Translations under genes and position numbers: made by a program
DNA from: Halobacillus_B sp963739045
Lineage (GTDB): Bacteria > Bacillota > Bacilli > Bacillales > Halobacillaceae
Direction of reading: 5' to 3'
DNA: 64,000 bases
Assembly: GCA_963739045.1 (NCBI GenBank)
Contig: CAVTYY010000004.1
Location: 744,001-808,000 of the forward strand
The notes under the pieces: model-generated
What the model saw: the letters and a program-made list of their open reading frames with translations, nothing else
Database searches by the model: none
Told to the model about the DNA's origin: nothing
Part shown: positions 40,128 through 49,194 of the stretch, one piece after another
How the letters are laid out: each line of letters opens with the position of its first letter
Numbering within the stretch: the first letter of the stretch is position 1

Positions 40128-42770
40128 ATGAAGGAAACAGATCTTTCAATGCCGACCAAATATGATCCAGCAGCCGTTGAAAAGGATCGCTATCAATATT
40201 GGATAGACGGGAAGTTCTTTGAAGCAGAAGGAGATACGAAGAAAGAACCTTATACCGTAGTGATTCCGCCGCCTAATGTAACGGGTAAGCTCCATTTAGG
40301 CCATGCCTGGGATACAACGCTGCAGGATATACTTACTCGAGTAAAGCGAATGCAGGGCTATGACGTACTTTGGCTGCCTGGAATGGACCATGCGGGCATC
40401 GCTACTCAAGCCAAAGTAGAAGGGAAATTAAAAGAACAAGGTCAGTCCAGACACGAACTGGGGCGTGAAAAATTCCTGGAGAAATCCTGGGAATGGAAAG
40501 AAGAGTATGCTCAATTCATTCGTACGCAATGGGAAAAGATGGGGCTCGGACTCGATTATTCTCGTGAGCGCTTTACGCTGGACGAAGGACTTTCTGAGGC
40601 TGTTAAAGAAGTTTTCGTTAAATTGTATGAGAAAGATTTAATTTATCGCGGCGAATACATCATCAATTGGGATCCAGCTACACAAACAGCTCTATCTGAT
40701 ATTGAAGTGGAATATCAGGATATCCAAGGCGCTTTTTACCACATGCGTTACCCAATTAAAGACGAAGATGGATTCATAGAAATTGCTACTACTCGTCCCG
40801 AAACGATGCTTGGAGATACCGCCATTGCTGTTCACCCTAAAGATGAGCGATACCAGCATTTAATTGGGAAAAAAGCTATTTTGCCGATTATCGGCAGGGA
40901 GATTGAAATTGTGGCGGATGATTATGTAGAGATGGAGTTTGGTTCTGGAGCCGTGAAGATCACTCCAGCTCATGATCCTAATGACTTCGAAATTGGTAAC
41001 CGTCATAATCTAGAGCGGATTCTTGTCATGAATGAAGATGGAACCATGAATGAGAACGCAGGGAAATATCAAGGGATGGATCGGTTTGAATGCCGTAAGC
41101 AGATTATCCAGGATCTTCAAGAGCAAGGTGTGTTATTTAACATAGAAGATCATCTGCATTCTGTAGGGCATTCTGAGCGAAGCGGAGCAGTAGTAGAACC
41201 TTACCTTTCTACGCAATGGTTTGTTAATATGGAGCCGCTGGCCAAAGCTGCCGTTGATTTGCAAAGCTCCGAGGACAAAGTTAGTTTTGTACCTGACCGC
41301 TTTGAGAAAACATATTTAAACTGGATGGAGAATATTCGAGATTGGTGTATTTCTCGACAGCTTTGGTGGGGTCACAGAATTCCTGCCTGGTATCATAAAG
41401 AAACAGGAGAAATTCATGTTGGCAAGGAAGCACCGGCAGATGTTGAAAATTGGGAACAGGACGAAGATGTATTAGATACCTGGTTCTCTTCAGCGCTCTG
41501 GCCGTTTTCCACATTAGGATGGCCGGATCTTGATCAGGAAGACTTTAAGAAGTACTTCCCGACCAACGTTCTTGTCACAGGGTATGACATCATTTTCTTC
41601 TGGGTTAGCCGAATGATTTTCCAATCGGTTGAATTTACAGGCGAACGGCCATTTGAAGATGTGCTGATCCATGGCCTGGTGAGAGATGCTGATGGAAGGA
41701 AAATGAGTAAGTCACTAGGGAATGGTGTAGATCCGATGGATGTTATTGATAAATATGGAGCGGACTCCCTCCGTTACTTTTTATCAACGGGGTCCTCACC
41801 CGGACAGGATTTACGTTTTCAGTGGGAAAAAGTAGAATCCACATGGAATTTCGCCAATAAGATATGGAATGCTTCCAGATTTGCTTTAATGAATATGGGA
41901 GACCTTGAATTTAAAAACATTGATATCTCTGGGGAAAAGTCGGTAGCAGATGAGTGGATTCTCACCCGATTGAATCAAACAATAGAACAAGTAACGAAAA
42001 ATATTGACCGCTACGAATTTGGAGAAGCAGGACGTCATTTGTATAACTTCATTTGGGATGAATTCTGTGATTGGTATATTGAAATGGCAAAGATTCCGCT
42101 TTATGGAGAGGATGAAGCAAGAATTCACACGACTCGTTCTATTCTTGCCTATTCGCTGGATCAAATCATGCGGATGCTTCATCCATTCATGCCGTTTATT
42201 ACAGAAGAAATTTGGCAGCACCTTCCTCATGAAGGAGAATCAATTACGCAGGCATCCTGGCCGGTAGTCCGAGATGAATTCCATAACGAGCAAGCCGTTC
42301 AAGAAATGGAACGACTTGTATCCATAATCAGGTCTGTCCGCAATATACGCTCTGAAGTTGACACTCCGATGTCTAAGCAAATCCAATTGCTGATTCAGGC
42401 GAAAGACGAAGAAGTAGTGAAAGAGCTGGAGAAGAACAGAAGCTATCTAGAACGTTTCTGTAATCCAAGTGAGTTAAGCATCGCCATCGATCTGCAGGCA
42501 CCGGAAAAAGCGATGTCAGCAGTCGTAACCGGAGCAGAGCTCTTCTTGCCGCTTGCAGGATTGATTAACATTGACGATGAAATTAAACGGCTGGAAAAAG
42601 AGCGAGATAAATGGAACCAAGAAGTTACTAGAGTTCAAAAGAAACTGGCCAATGAAGGATTCGTGAAAAAGGCTCCTGAACATGTGGTCGAGGAAGAACG
42701 GACAAAAGAAACGGACTATCTAGATAAACGGAATAAAGTGGAAGCAAGAATTAAAGAATTAAAAGCATAA
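40128..42770 (+). CDS. valS: Valyl-tRNA synthetase
   Basis: This 880-residue class I synthetase charges tRNA-Val. The HIGH motif is HLGH (56-59) and KMSKS is at 525-529. The CP1 editing domain lies between them (TTRPETMLGDTAIAVHP). A C-terminal coiled-coil arm (about 810-880, rich in Lys and Glu) binds tRNA. AAAGGAGG precedes the ATG. Expression is controlled by the T-box upstream. Confidence 0.98.
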   Translation: MKETDLSMPTKYDPAAVEKDRYQYWIDGKFFEAEGDTKKEPYTVVIPPPNVTGKLHLGHAWDTTLQDILTRVKRMQGYDVLWLPGMDHAGIATQAKVEGKLKEQGQSRHELGREKFLEKSWEWKEEYAQFIRTQWEKMGLGLDYSRERFTLDEGLSEAVKEVFVKLYEKDLIYRGEYIINWDPATQTALSDIEVEYQDIQGAFYHMRYPIKDEDGFIEIATTRPETMLGDTAIAVHPKDERYQHLIGKKAILPIIGREIEIVADDYVEMEFGSGAVKITPAHDPNDFEIGNRHNLERILVMNEDGTMNENAGKYQGMDRFECRKQIIQDLQEQGVLFNIEDHLHSVGHSERSGAVVEPYLSTQWFVNMEPLAKAAVDLQSSEDKVSFVPDRFEKTYLNWMENIRDWCISRQLWWGHRIPAWYHKETGEIHVGKEAPADVENWEQDEDVLDTWFSSALWPFSTLGWPDLDQEDFKKYFPTNVLVTGYDIIFFWVSRMIFQSVEFTGERPFEDVLIHGLVRDADGRKMSKSLGNGVDPMDVIDKYGADSLRYFLSTGSSPGQDLRFQWEKVESTWNFANKIWNASRFALMNMGDLEFKNIDISGEKSVADEWILTRLNQTIEQVTKNIDRYEFGEAGRHLYNFIWDEFCDWYIEMAKIPLYGEDEARIHTTRSILAYSLDQIMRMLHPFMPFITEEIWQHLPHEGESITQASWPVVRDEFHNEQAVQEMERLVSIIRSVRNIRSEVDTPMSKQIQLLIQAKDEEVVKELEKNRSYLERFCNPSELSIAIDLQAPEKAMSAVVTGAELFLPLAGLINIDDEIKRLEKERDKWNQEVTRVQKKLANEGFVKKAPEHVVEEERTKETDYLDKRNKVEARIKELKA

Positions 42771-42779
42771 CTGGATGAT

Positions 42780-42815
42780 GGAGGGTATTCACAAGGAATA
42801 CTCTCCTCTTTTTGA
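42780..42815 (+). terminator. valS terminator / folC leader hairpin
   Basis: GGAGGGTATTC and GAATACTCTCC pair (one G-T) around a short loop, followed by CTCTTTTT, directly before the folC ribosome site. Confidence 0.8.
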
Positions 42816-42830
42816 AAAGAGGGAATGGTC

Positions 42831-44129
42831 GTGTTGAATTATAAAGATGCACTCGAATGGATTCATTCACGAGAGAAATTTAAAGTTAAACCTGGGTTAA
42901 AACGCATGAGCTGGATGATGGAAAAGCTTGGGCGTCCCGAATTAAAGTTTGAAGCGGTTCATGTGGCTGGAACGAATGGAAAAGGCTCTACCGTCTCTTT
43001 CCTCAGACACTTATTACAGGAGCAAGGATACCGAATAGGGACATTTACTTCTCCTTACATTATCCGTTTTAATGAAAGAATCAGCCTTAATGGGGAACCT
43101 ATTAGTGACCAGGAACTTGCAGCGCTGACAGAGAAAATCAGACCGTTAGCAGAGGAACTGGGAAGAATGCCTCTAGGAGAACCCACGGAATTCGAAATCA
43201 TTACAGCAATGGCAATGCTTTATTTCGCAGATAGCAAGCTAGACTATGTGATTTTCGAAACGGGTCTTGGCGGGAGGTATGATTCTACAAATATCATACA
43301 ACCTATAATTTCAGTGATTACGAACATTGGCAAAGATCATGTCAATATACTGGGAAATACCTATGAAGAAATAGCTGTAGAGAAAGCTGGTATTATTAAA
43401 TCCCGGACGCCCGTGATCTCAGGGGTACAGCAGCCGGAAGCGAAGTCGGTTATTGGATCTAAAGCACGGGAAATGCAGGCTCCTTTAACAGTACTCTATA
43501 AAGACTTTTATGTTAATCATTTAAACAGTTCAGCTCAAGGCGAGCACTTTTACTTTTACAACAAGGACTTTCATTCGGAAGAATTGCTATCTTCTATGAT
43601 GGGTGCTCATCAAGTAGAGAACGCCTCTCTGGCTTTACAGACGGTTGAAGTGATGAAACAAATGGGAAAGATAGTGGATCGATCCCGATATAAGGAAGGC
43701 ATTCATCGAACTTCCTGGCCGGCAAGGTTTGAAATTATAGAAGAAAATCCAGCAATTATTATTGATGGGGCGCATAACGTAGAGGGAACTTTAGCTCTCG
43801 TAAACACACTGAAAAACCATTACAAAGGGAAAAAAATATTTTTACTCTATGCTGCACTTGAAGATAAGCCCGTAACGGAAATGCTGGAACAGCTTAAAGA
43901 AGTAATTGATGAAGCATGGTTTACTTCCTTTGATTTTCCCAGAGCCCTTACTGGAGAAGAGCTGTGCAGCCATTCCCCGCTGCCTTACTCACATGTTTCT
44001 GAAAACCCATGTGAAGCAATAGAGAGTATTATCCCTAACTTACACAAGGAAGATGTATTTCTAATTACAGGTTCTTTATACTTTATTTCTAAAATTAGGG
44101 AATATTTTGAATCTAACGAACGACTATGA
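42831..44129 (+). CDS. folC: Folylpolyglutamate synthase
   Basis: This 432-residue ATP-dependent ligase adds glutamate to folates (and may act on dihydropteroate). The P-loop GTNGKGST is at 47-54, followed by FTSPYIIRFNERISLNG, and later GLGGRYDSTN and IIDGAHNVEG. I prefer the GTG at 42831 with AAGAGGG 7 bases upstream; the ATG at 42825 overlaps that site. In B. subtilis it is followed by the comC region; here a pilus locus follows. Confidence 0.95.
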   Translation: MLNYKDALEWIHSREKFKVKPGLKRMSWMMEKLGRPELKFEAVHVAGTNGKGSTVSFLRHLLQEQGYRIGTFTSPYIIRFNERISLNGEPISDQELAALTEKIRPLAEELGRMPLGEPTEFEIITAMAMLYFADSKLDYVIFETGLGGRYDSTNIIQPIISVITNIGKDHVNILGNTYEEIAVEKAGIIKSRTPVISGVQQPEAKSVIGSKAREMQAPLTVLYKDFYVNHLNSSAQGEHFYFYNKDFHSEELLSSMMGAHQVENASLALQTVEVMKQMGKIVDRSRYKEGIHRTSWPARFEIIEENPAIIIDGAHNVEGTLALVNTLKNHYKGKKIFLLYAALEDKPVTEMLEQLKEVIDEAWFTSFDFPRALTGEELCSHSPLPYSHVSENPCEAIESIIPNLHKEDVFLITGSLYFISKIREYFESNERL

Positions 44130-44208
44130 TAATATTATAACTATCTGAATTTTCTAATCATATTTTGAAGCAAGTGTTATAGCGGTGTTTGTGAAACGGG
44201 GTGCGGAA

Positions 44209-45942
44209 ATGACGAAGCAAAAAAAGCTTGTCATTTGGTTCGTATGGCTGTTGGTTTGGCCTGCTGGTCTTGGACTACTTTATTTTAATATGGAACCGCC
44301 TTTTCATGGGAATGAAATAGATATTATATCCTTTGCATTATTAGCTGGAATAGTAGCCCTGTTTCCACTGCTTGCAGGGGACCATCCTGTCTTTTTCACC
44401 CATGGCATTAGTCTTGCTGTTTTTTTATATTTTGGATTAGTAACCGAACTGGTCATTACGCAGTTAGCCATCCTCTTTTTATTTATGAAGGTGCGTATTG
44501 AAAAATCGCAAATTCACCGCCTGCCGATTAATTTGCTTATGTTTCTGGTTCTATCCATTGGCAGTGCCTTTGTTTATCATCTTTTAGGTGGAGAGCATGG
44601 TAAGGATGCCATCGATACGATTGAGGATGTCATCCCCTTAATGGCTTACGTTCTTTTTCAATTCATTATGAATCACTGCTTTATTAAGATGATAAGTAAA
44701 TATCTTTACCACAAACAAGTGAAATGGGTAGACCGGGGAAGTATCTGGGAAGTGGTTACTACCATTCTAGTCACTCCTGTTGGTTTAGTGTTGTATGCTG
44801 TATATACAGATATCGGTTTGGATGCTGTCTTTTTAGTCGGCCTGCCGTTTATTTTTATTTCAGGCATACTTATGCTTTATCATAACAGCAGACAAGTTAA
44901 CGTTTACCTGCAGAGAACGAGTGAGATTGGTCAGGAGCTTACAGGCAAGCTAGGCGTGACCCAGGTCCTTGATTTGTTTGTAGAAAGAATATCTCATCTG
45001 CTACCTATTGACTATTTGTATGTTTTTGATGTCGTTTCAGCGGACAAGCTGCAGCTAATCCGCTACTTTGACCGCAGCGGAGATACTAAATTTAATACGA
45101 TCGAGTTAAGGAAAGGCACAAGCATCAGTGGGGATACTTGGAAAACCGGTCAAAACAAAGACTATAGGAAAAAAATGCAATGGGAGCACTTGGAAAATGA
45201 ATACACTCCTGGAAAAGCAGAGAGTGTAGTTTCCATTGCCATTGAAAGAAATAAAGAAATAGTTGGCGTTCTCACTCTCTACTCGCTTAAAAAAAGGGCG
45301 TTCATGCGATACCAATTTATGATTTTAAATATCCTTGCTAACTATCTTGCCGTTGCCATGGAAAACGCCAGACATTATGAAAAGACAAAAGCGGAAAGTG
45401 AACGGTGTTCTTTAACCGGGCTTTATAATTACCGTTACTTTGAGAATTACTTACAACGTACTTTTGATCAGTGGCGGACAAAGAATTATTCCTCTCCTAT
45501 TTCGCTTATTCTTGTGGATATTGACCATTTTAAACAAATCAATGATTCTTATGGTCATGAGAGTGGAAATGAAATATTACGTATGCTTGCAAAAAGGCTG
45601 GAGAACCACCTGGAAGGTAAAGGACTGATAGCAAGATATGGCGGGGAGGAATTTGTTATTTTACTGCCTGATTTTCCCTTAGCAGAAGCCGTGAAGACAG
45701 CAGAAAGTCTGTTAGGCGCTATAAAAGCAGATCCCTTTCTATCTTTCGACCACATTCTGCCTCGGAAGACTCCTCAGCTTATCTCACTTACTGCCAGCAT
45801 GGGGGTCGCAAGTTATCCGGAGCATTGTGAAGGGCCGCTTGGGTTAGTTCGTCATGCCGATCGGGCTATGTACATCGGAGCTAAGCAAAAGGGAAGAAAC
45901 CGCGTCGCAAGCTATGACAACATAAAACAGGGAGCAGAATGA
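44209..45942 (+). CDS. Membrane GAF-GGDEF diguanylate cyclase
   Basis: This 577-residue protein has six to seven N-terminal membrane helices (about 5-225), a GAF-like domain (about 235-385, with LFVERISHLLPIDYLYVFDVV), and a GGDEF domain. The active-site motif is GGEEF (478-482) in ARYGGEEF, with DIDHFKQINDSYGHESGNEIL upstream, so c-di-GMP synthesis is expected. The RxxD inhibitory site normally five residues before the motif is absent. I chose the ATG at 44209 after GGGGTGCGG. It stands directly before the pilus genes, which suggests local control of pilus or adhesion. Confidence 0.88.
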   Translation: MTKQKKLVIWFVWLLVWPAGLGLLYFNMEPPFHGNEIDIISFALLAGIVALFPLLAGDHPVFFTHGISLAVFLYFGLVTELVITQLAILFLFMKVRIEKSQIHRLPINLLMFLVLSIGSAFVYHLLGGEHGKDAIDTIEDVIPLMAYVLFQFIMNHCFIKMISKYLYHKQVKWVDRGSIWEVVTTILVTPVGLVLYAVYTDIGLDAVFLVGLPFIFISGILMLYHNSRQVNVYLQRTSEIGQELTGKLGVTQVLDLFVERISHLLPIDYLYVFDVVSADKLQLIRYFDRSGDTKFNTIELRKGTSISGDTWKTGQNKDYRKKMQWEHLENEYTPGKAESVVSIAIERNKEIVGVLTLYSLKKRAFMRYQFMILNILANYLAVAMENARHYEKTKAESERCSLTGLYNYRYFENYLQRTFDQWRTKNYSSPISLILVDIDHFKQINDSYGHESGNEILRMLAKRLENHLEGKGLIARYGGEEFVILLPDFPLAEAVKTAESLLGAIKADPFLSFDHILPRKTPQLISLTASMGVASYPEHCEGPLGLVRHADRAMYIGAKQKGRNRVASYDNIKQGAE

Positions 45943-45968
45943 TTATTCATGCTGCTCCCTGTTTTTGT
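45928..45968. terminator. Bidirectional terminator
   Basis: CAGGGAGCAG and CTGCTCCCTG form a 10-bp stem followed by a T run on both strands, between convergent genes. Confidence 0.85.
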
Positions 45969-45970
45969 TT

Positions 45971-47389
45971 TTAATTAAATAATGTACACTCACTGCCTTC
46001 ACGTATAGTGTGAGGACCATGAATATGTTCCTTGCCGACGACTTTCCCTTTTGCACAGATAAGCTCATTTTCGTTGTCGTTCCATCCCACTGTGTTGTGG
46101 AAGATGATATCTCCAGCGGAAGCGATTACGGTCTGGTTTTGAAAGTAAGCCGGGCCCTCAAATGTAATGTTTCCGTAGGCCATAATCATAGATGACCCAT
46201 TTACAGTCGCCTTAGAGGAAATAACAACATTCTTTCCAATGGTAATTCTGCTGTTGTTTTCCATAACTAAGGAGTCTTTGACCAGCAGGTTTCCCGATAC
46301 CGTTAATTCTGCATTGGAATAGGTTTTTAAGCTTTTATTAAATATCGCATCTTTATTAATAGAAAGGCGGGTAGTATTTCCAATTAAGAAGTGATCATTT
46401 GCGAATAGATAACCCTCACTATTGATCGTTCCACTCGAGTTTATGGAAGTGGAACGATCAAAGCGCAGACTCCCTTTCGCTTGAATTAGAAAATCATTAT
46501 ACAGGTTAGTCTGTTGTTTAAAGTATATATTATAGCCCTCGATCGTGTTCTGATCTTTTTGTCCATAAGTTGTAAAGTTCCCCTGGAATAATATATTTCC
46601 TGTAACGGAAAAGAGAGAATTATCAACAACAGTGTCGCTTCGATTATAAAAATTCTCTCCGATATTCAAGTTCGCATTTCTAACCGTCATTCCCTCTAAA
46701 GAAAGTACGCTTCTGTCGAAATCTGCACGTTCGCAAACACCTCCCCAATTAGCAAATGTTGTCCGGTAAAACTTACTTGCCCCGGAATAGCTGCAATTCG
46801 GAGGCTTAGGCGTAACTTCTGTATAAGGGAGCCCGTCACTTTCTTGAACCGTATCGAACTCTTCACTTGAAGTGAAGATGTGTAATCCGTTGTCGTCGTT
46901 ATTATCCCCTTTAGAATCTCCACCGGATAATTCCAGTTCCTCCGCCGTTTGACTGGGTATAATGGTAGATATTTGATAACTTTGTGATGGGTTTTTTTCC
47001 TTCGTAGATGTTGTAATAGCAACTGATATAGGACTTTCAGCGGAAGTTTTTATACAATTTTCTGATTCATTTAATGTATTTTTGCCGTTTTCTATGTATA
47101 ATTTACTTATTAAGAAATTGTCGAAAGTGAGTAGATTTTCATGGTTAATCGTTAATTCAGTCGGAGAATCCAGGCAGATATTTGCCGGCCTTTGGTTTGT
47201 TTTTTCGCGAATTGCGGTGAGCAGGAGATTGGTTTCCTGTTTCAATTGGACATTGTCTTCCACTGTACCACTGGCATGCATGGACTGGGCAAGTACACTC
47301 ACTGTAATCGCTGCTACTATGCCAAAAAGGGCGAGAGCGGTTAGCAATTCGATTAACGTTACTCCTTTATTATTTAAGAGTTTATTCAC
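45971..47389 (-). CDS. Prepilin-type protein with a C-terminal 20-residue-repeat beta-solenoid
   Basis: This 472-residue protein has a type III prepilin signal: a short basic leader, NNKG and then VTLIELLTALALFG, with Glu at mature position 5, so PilD cleavage after the glycine is expected. A pilin-like head follows to about residue 150, then a Gly/Asp/Asn-rich linker. From about residue 238 to 460 there are some ten consecutive units of 20 residues. Each has a G(N/D)hhF core (TGNILFQGN, AKGSLRFDR, SGNLLVKDS, YGNITFEGP, AGDIIFHNT), which predicts a right-handed beta-solenoid. It has six cysteines. GTG at 47389 is 7 bases after AAGGAGG; the ATG at 47395 is too close to it. It is transcribed away from the other pilin genes. 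Confidence 0.85.
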   Translation of the reverse strand: MNKLLNNKGVTLIELLTALALFGIVAAITVSVLAQSMHASGTVEDNVQLKQETNLLLTAIREKTNQRPANICLDSPTELTINHENLLTFDNFLISKLYIENGKNTLNESENCIKTSAESPISVAITTSTKEKNPSQSYQISTIIPSQTAEELELSGGDSKGDNNDDNGLHIFTSSEEFDTVQESDGLPYTEVTPKPPNCSYSGASKFYRTTFANWGGVCERADFDRSVLSLEGMTVRNANLNIGENFYNRSDTVVDNSLFSVTGNILFQGNFTTYGQKDQNTIEGYNIYFKQQTNLYNDFLIQAKGSLRFDRSTSINSSGTINSEGYLFANDHFLIGNTTRLSINKDAIFNKSLKTYSNAELTVSGNLLVKDSLVMENNSRITIGKNVVISSKATVNGSSMIMAYGNITFEGPAYFQNQTVIASAGDIIFHNTVGWNDNENELICAKGKVVGKEHIHGPHTIREGSECTLFN

Positions 47390-47433
47390 AAACATGCCTC
47401 CTTTTAAACAAAATCTATAATAGTGGTGTTGAT

Positions 47434-47943
47434 ATGTATAAAGAACAAACAGGGATGACTTTAGTCGAAATACTAGCTGCTCTCTCCCTATTAAGTATTG
47501 TTATCATGATATTTCTTGCTGTTTTTGGGAAATACGCACTGTTTGCCGATCGAGTAGAAAATGAACTTGATGCTATTCACCTTGCTGAAGAAATCGGGTA
47601 CTATACAGGTTCCATGACTGAAACTTATCAGAACATGGGCAGTAACATTCCTCCTTGCAGCCAGGCAGCTGCGCTTGACCTGGATTACATAATACAGCCG
47701 CAAAATGCTAGGTCAGAAGTCATGCAGGCGGGTAAGTGGGAATTAGATGATTCTCATCGATTATATTATACCTCTGCCCAAAATCAAACCTATTACCCAG
47801 TAGTAAAGTATTGTCAAAGTACGAATGAAAGTGACTTAGTCGTGCGCCTGCACACAGAAATCTATCAACTATTAAAGGATGGAACCGAAAAATTCATCAC
47901 GGAAACGTACCATTATATTCCTGAAACCGGAGAGTCATCATGA
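47434..47943 (+). CDS. Minor pilin (prepilin-type N-terminus)
   Basis: This 169-residue protein has leader MYKEQTG followed by MTLVEILAALSLLSIVIMIF, with Glu at mature position 5: a pseudopilin that PilD can process. The C-terminal head (YYTGSMTETYQNMGSNIPP...) matches no family I know; two cysteines (CSQ and YCQ) may form a disulfide. It starts only 38 bases from the divergent solenoid-pilin gene and overlaps the next gene by 4 bases (ATGA). A TATAAT at 47416 is probably too close to the ATG to serve it. Confidence 0.85.
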   Translation: MYKEQTGMTLVEILAALSLLSIVIMIFLAVFGKYALFADRVENELDAIHLAEEIGYYTGSMTETYQNMGSNIPPCSQAAALDLDYIIQPQNARSEVMQAGKWELDDSHRLYYTSAQNQTYYPVVKYCQSTNESDLVVRLHTEIYQLLKDGTEKFITETYHYIPETGESS

Positions 47944-48395
47944 GCCGTTTAAAAAATGAAAATGGAGCGGCACTTGTATTCGTGCTATTTGTAATTGTGG
48001 TGGTGGGTCTCCTTACGACGGTTATTGCTTTTCAAATTACCTCAACTGGTAAACAAGTAGCTGTTTCTCAACAAACGGTGCAGGCAGAAGATTTAGCAGC
48101 CATGGGAAAAGAATTGCTTATTCAAAGTATCGAAAAAATAAATTCACAGCATTCAACTCAAGAAGAAGTACAAAATGCGATACAGCAAGAATGGGGAAGA
48201 CCGGTGGTAATGATTATGGAAAGTAAAGACTCAGTAACTCATTCGTATCAAGTAAAGGCTTCTTTAACTAATGACTTGGCCAATCACAAACTCACTATTC
48301 ATTATGAGAGCACGGGGGCAGCTGGAGATAGAGATAAGCTGCTTCAGGGTGAAGTCATTTTAGATTTTTCGCAAACGGAAGAAAGCACGAGGTGA
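47940..48395 (+). CDS. PilX-like minor pilin component
   Basis: This 151-residue protein has the N-terminus NENGAALVFVLFVIVVVGLLTTVIAF, the PilX/GspK-like pattern of a Gly-Ala cleavage site without Glu at position 5. A soluble alpha/beta tail follows. Such subunits lie at the tip of pilus or pseudopilus complexes. It is translationally coupled to the preceding minor pilin. Confidence 0.78.
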   Translation: MSRLKNENGAALVFVLFVIVVVGLLTTVIAFQITSTGKQVAVSQQTVQAEDLAAMGKELLIQSIEKINSQHSTQEEVQNAIQQEWGRPVVMIMESKDSVTHSYQVKASLTNDLANHKLTIHYESTGAAGDRDKLLQGEVILDFSQTEESTR

Positions 48396-48406
48396 GGCTT
48401 GCTCCA

Positions 48407-48478
48407 ATGAGGCGACTATTACATAGGATTCAGAAACATTTTTTTGGAGGAAGCTGGCGAAAGGAGTCGATTCTATGA
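48407..48478 (+). CDS. Possible 23-residue coupling peptide
   Basis: An ATG 9 bases after GTGAGG (overlapping the preceding stop) opens a 23-codon basic frame (MRRLLHRIQKHFFGG...). Its TGA overlaps the next gene's ATG. The exact overlap at both ends suggests it may be translated for coupling; it may equally be chance. Confidence 0.28.
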   Translation: MRRLLHRIQKHFFGGSWRKESIL

Positions 48479-49179
48479 AATTTATTTTTTTACTTATATC
48501 TTCTCTGCTGCTTTTTCCAATCATGAAAAAGTACGGAAAATATCTTTCAAGGAGAAGTAAATATTTGCTTGGTTCTGCAGCCTTTTTATCTGCGTTAATG
48601 ATTGAGCTAAGCACATTCTCGTTCGCTGTCTGGCAGTCCATTGTACTGGGGATATCCATAGTGATTTTATCTTACGTCCTGGTGAGACCTCGTTTAATAG
48701 TAGTTGATATTGATAAAAAAGGAGAAGATGCAGGGCAAGATTCTCTGATTACGCCACCAATGAAAATAATGGAAACCGTGAAGGACAGGAATCAAGTCTC
48801 TGAAGCTCTGGAAGCTGCAGAGACTTCTCCGAAAATATCAGAAGAAGAACCAGAAGCTGCTGTTGAACCCTCATTAAATCAAACGGTTTCATTACCTGCT
48901 GAAGGTTTGAACACAGACATAGAAGATCGTTGGCAGGTAGGTGTTGAGCCAGAGGACATAGAAGACGAATTACTTAAAGCTCGTAAAGATCTCTCCCTTG
49001 TACCTTCTAACAGGGAGGCGGCAGAAGAACCACTTGTAAGCAAAGAGGAATGGTATGGAGAGGAACTAGAACTTGTCTCTAATCGGACGGCGTCTGGCCA
49101 TCGATACCAGCATGATAAGGATTCACCTGAAATAGAAATGGACGAATTTGAAATTCCTGAAATGGATTTTGAACAATAA
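48475..49179 (+). CDS. Acidic membrane protein of the pilus locus, unknown
   Basis: This 234-residue protein has two or three N-terminal membrane helices (about 1-20, 30-48 and 50-68), then a long, strongly acidic and probably disordered cytoplasmic tail ending in EMDEFEIPEMDFEQ. No known domain is recognised. AAAGGAG precedes the ATG. Its place between minor pilins and PilB suggests a role in pilus assembly or anchoring, which is inference. Confidence 0.75.
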   Translation: MKFIFLLISSLLLFPIMKKYGKYLSRRSKYLLGSAAFLSALMIELSTFSFAVWQSIVLGISIVILSYVLVRPRLIVVDIDKKGEDAGQDSLITPPMKIMETVKDRNQVSEALEAAETSPKISEEEPEAAVEPSLNQTVSLPAEGLNTDIEDRWQVGVEPEDIEDELLKARKDLSLVPSNREAAEEPLVSKEEWYGEELELVSNRTASGHRYQHDKDSPEIEMDEFEIPEMDFEQ

Positions 49180-49194
49180 GGAGCGGCTGATAGA

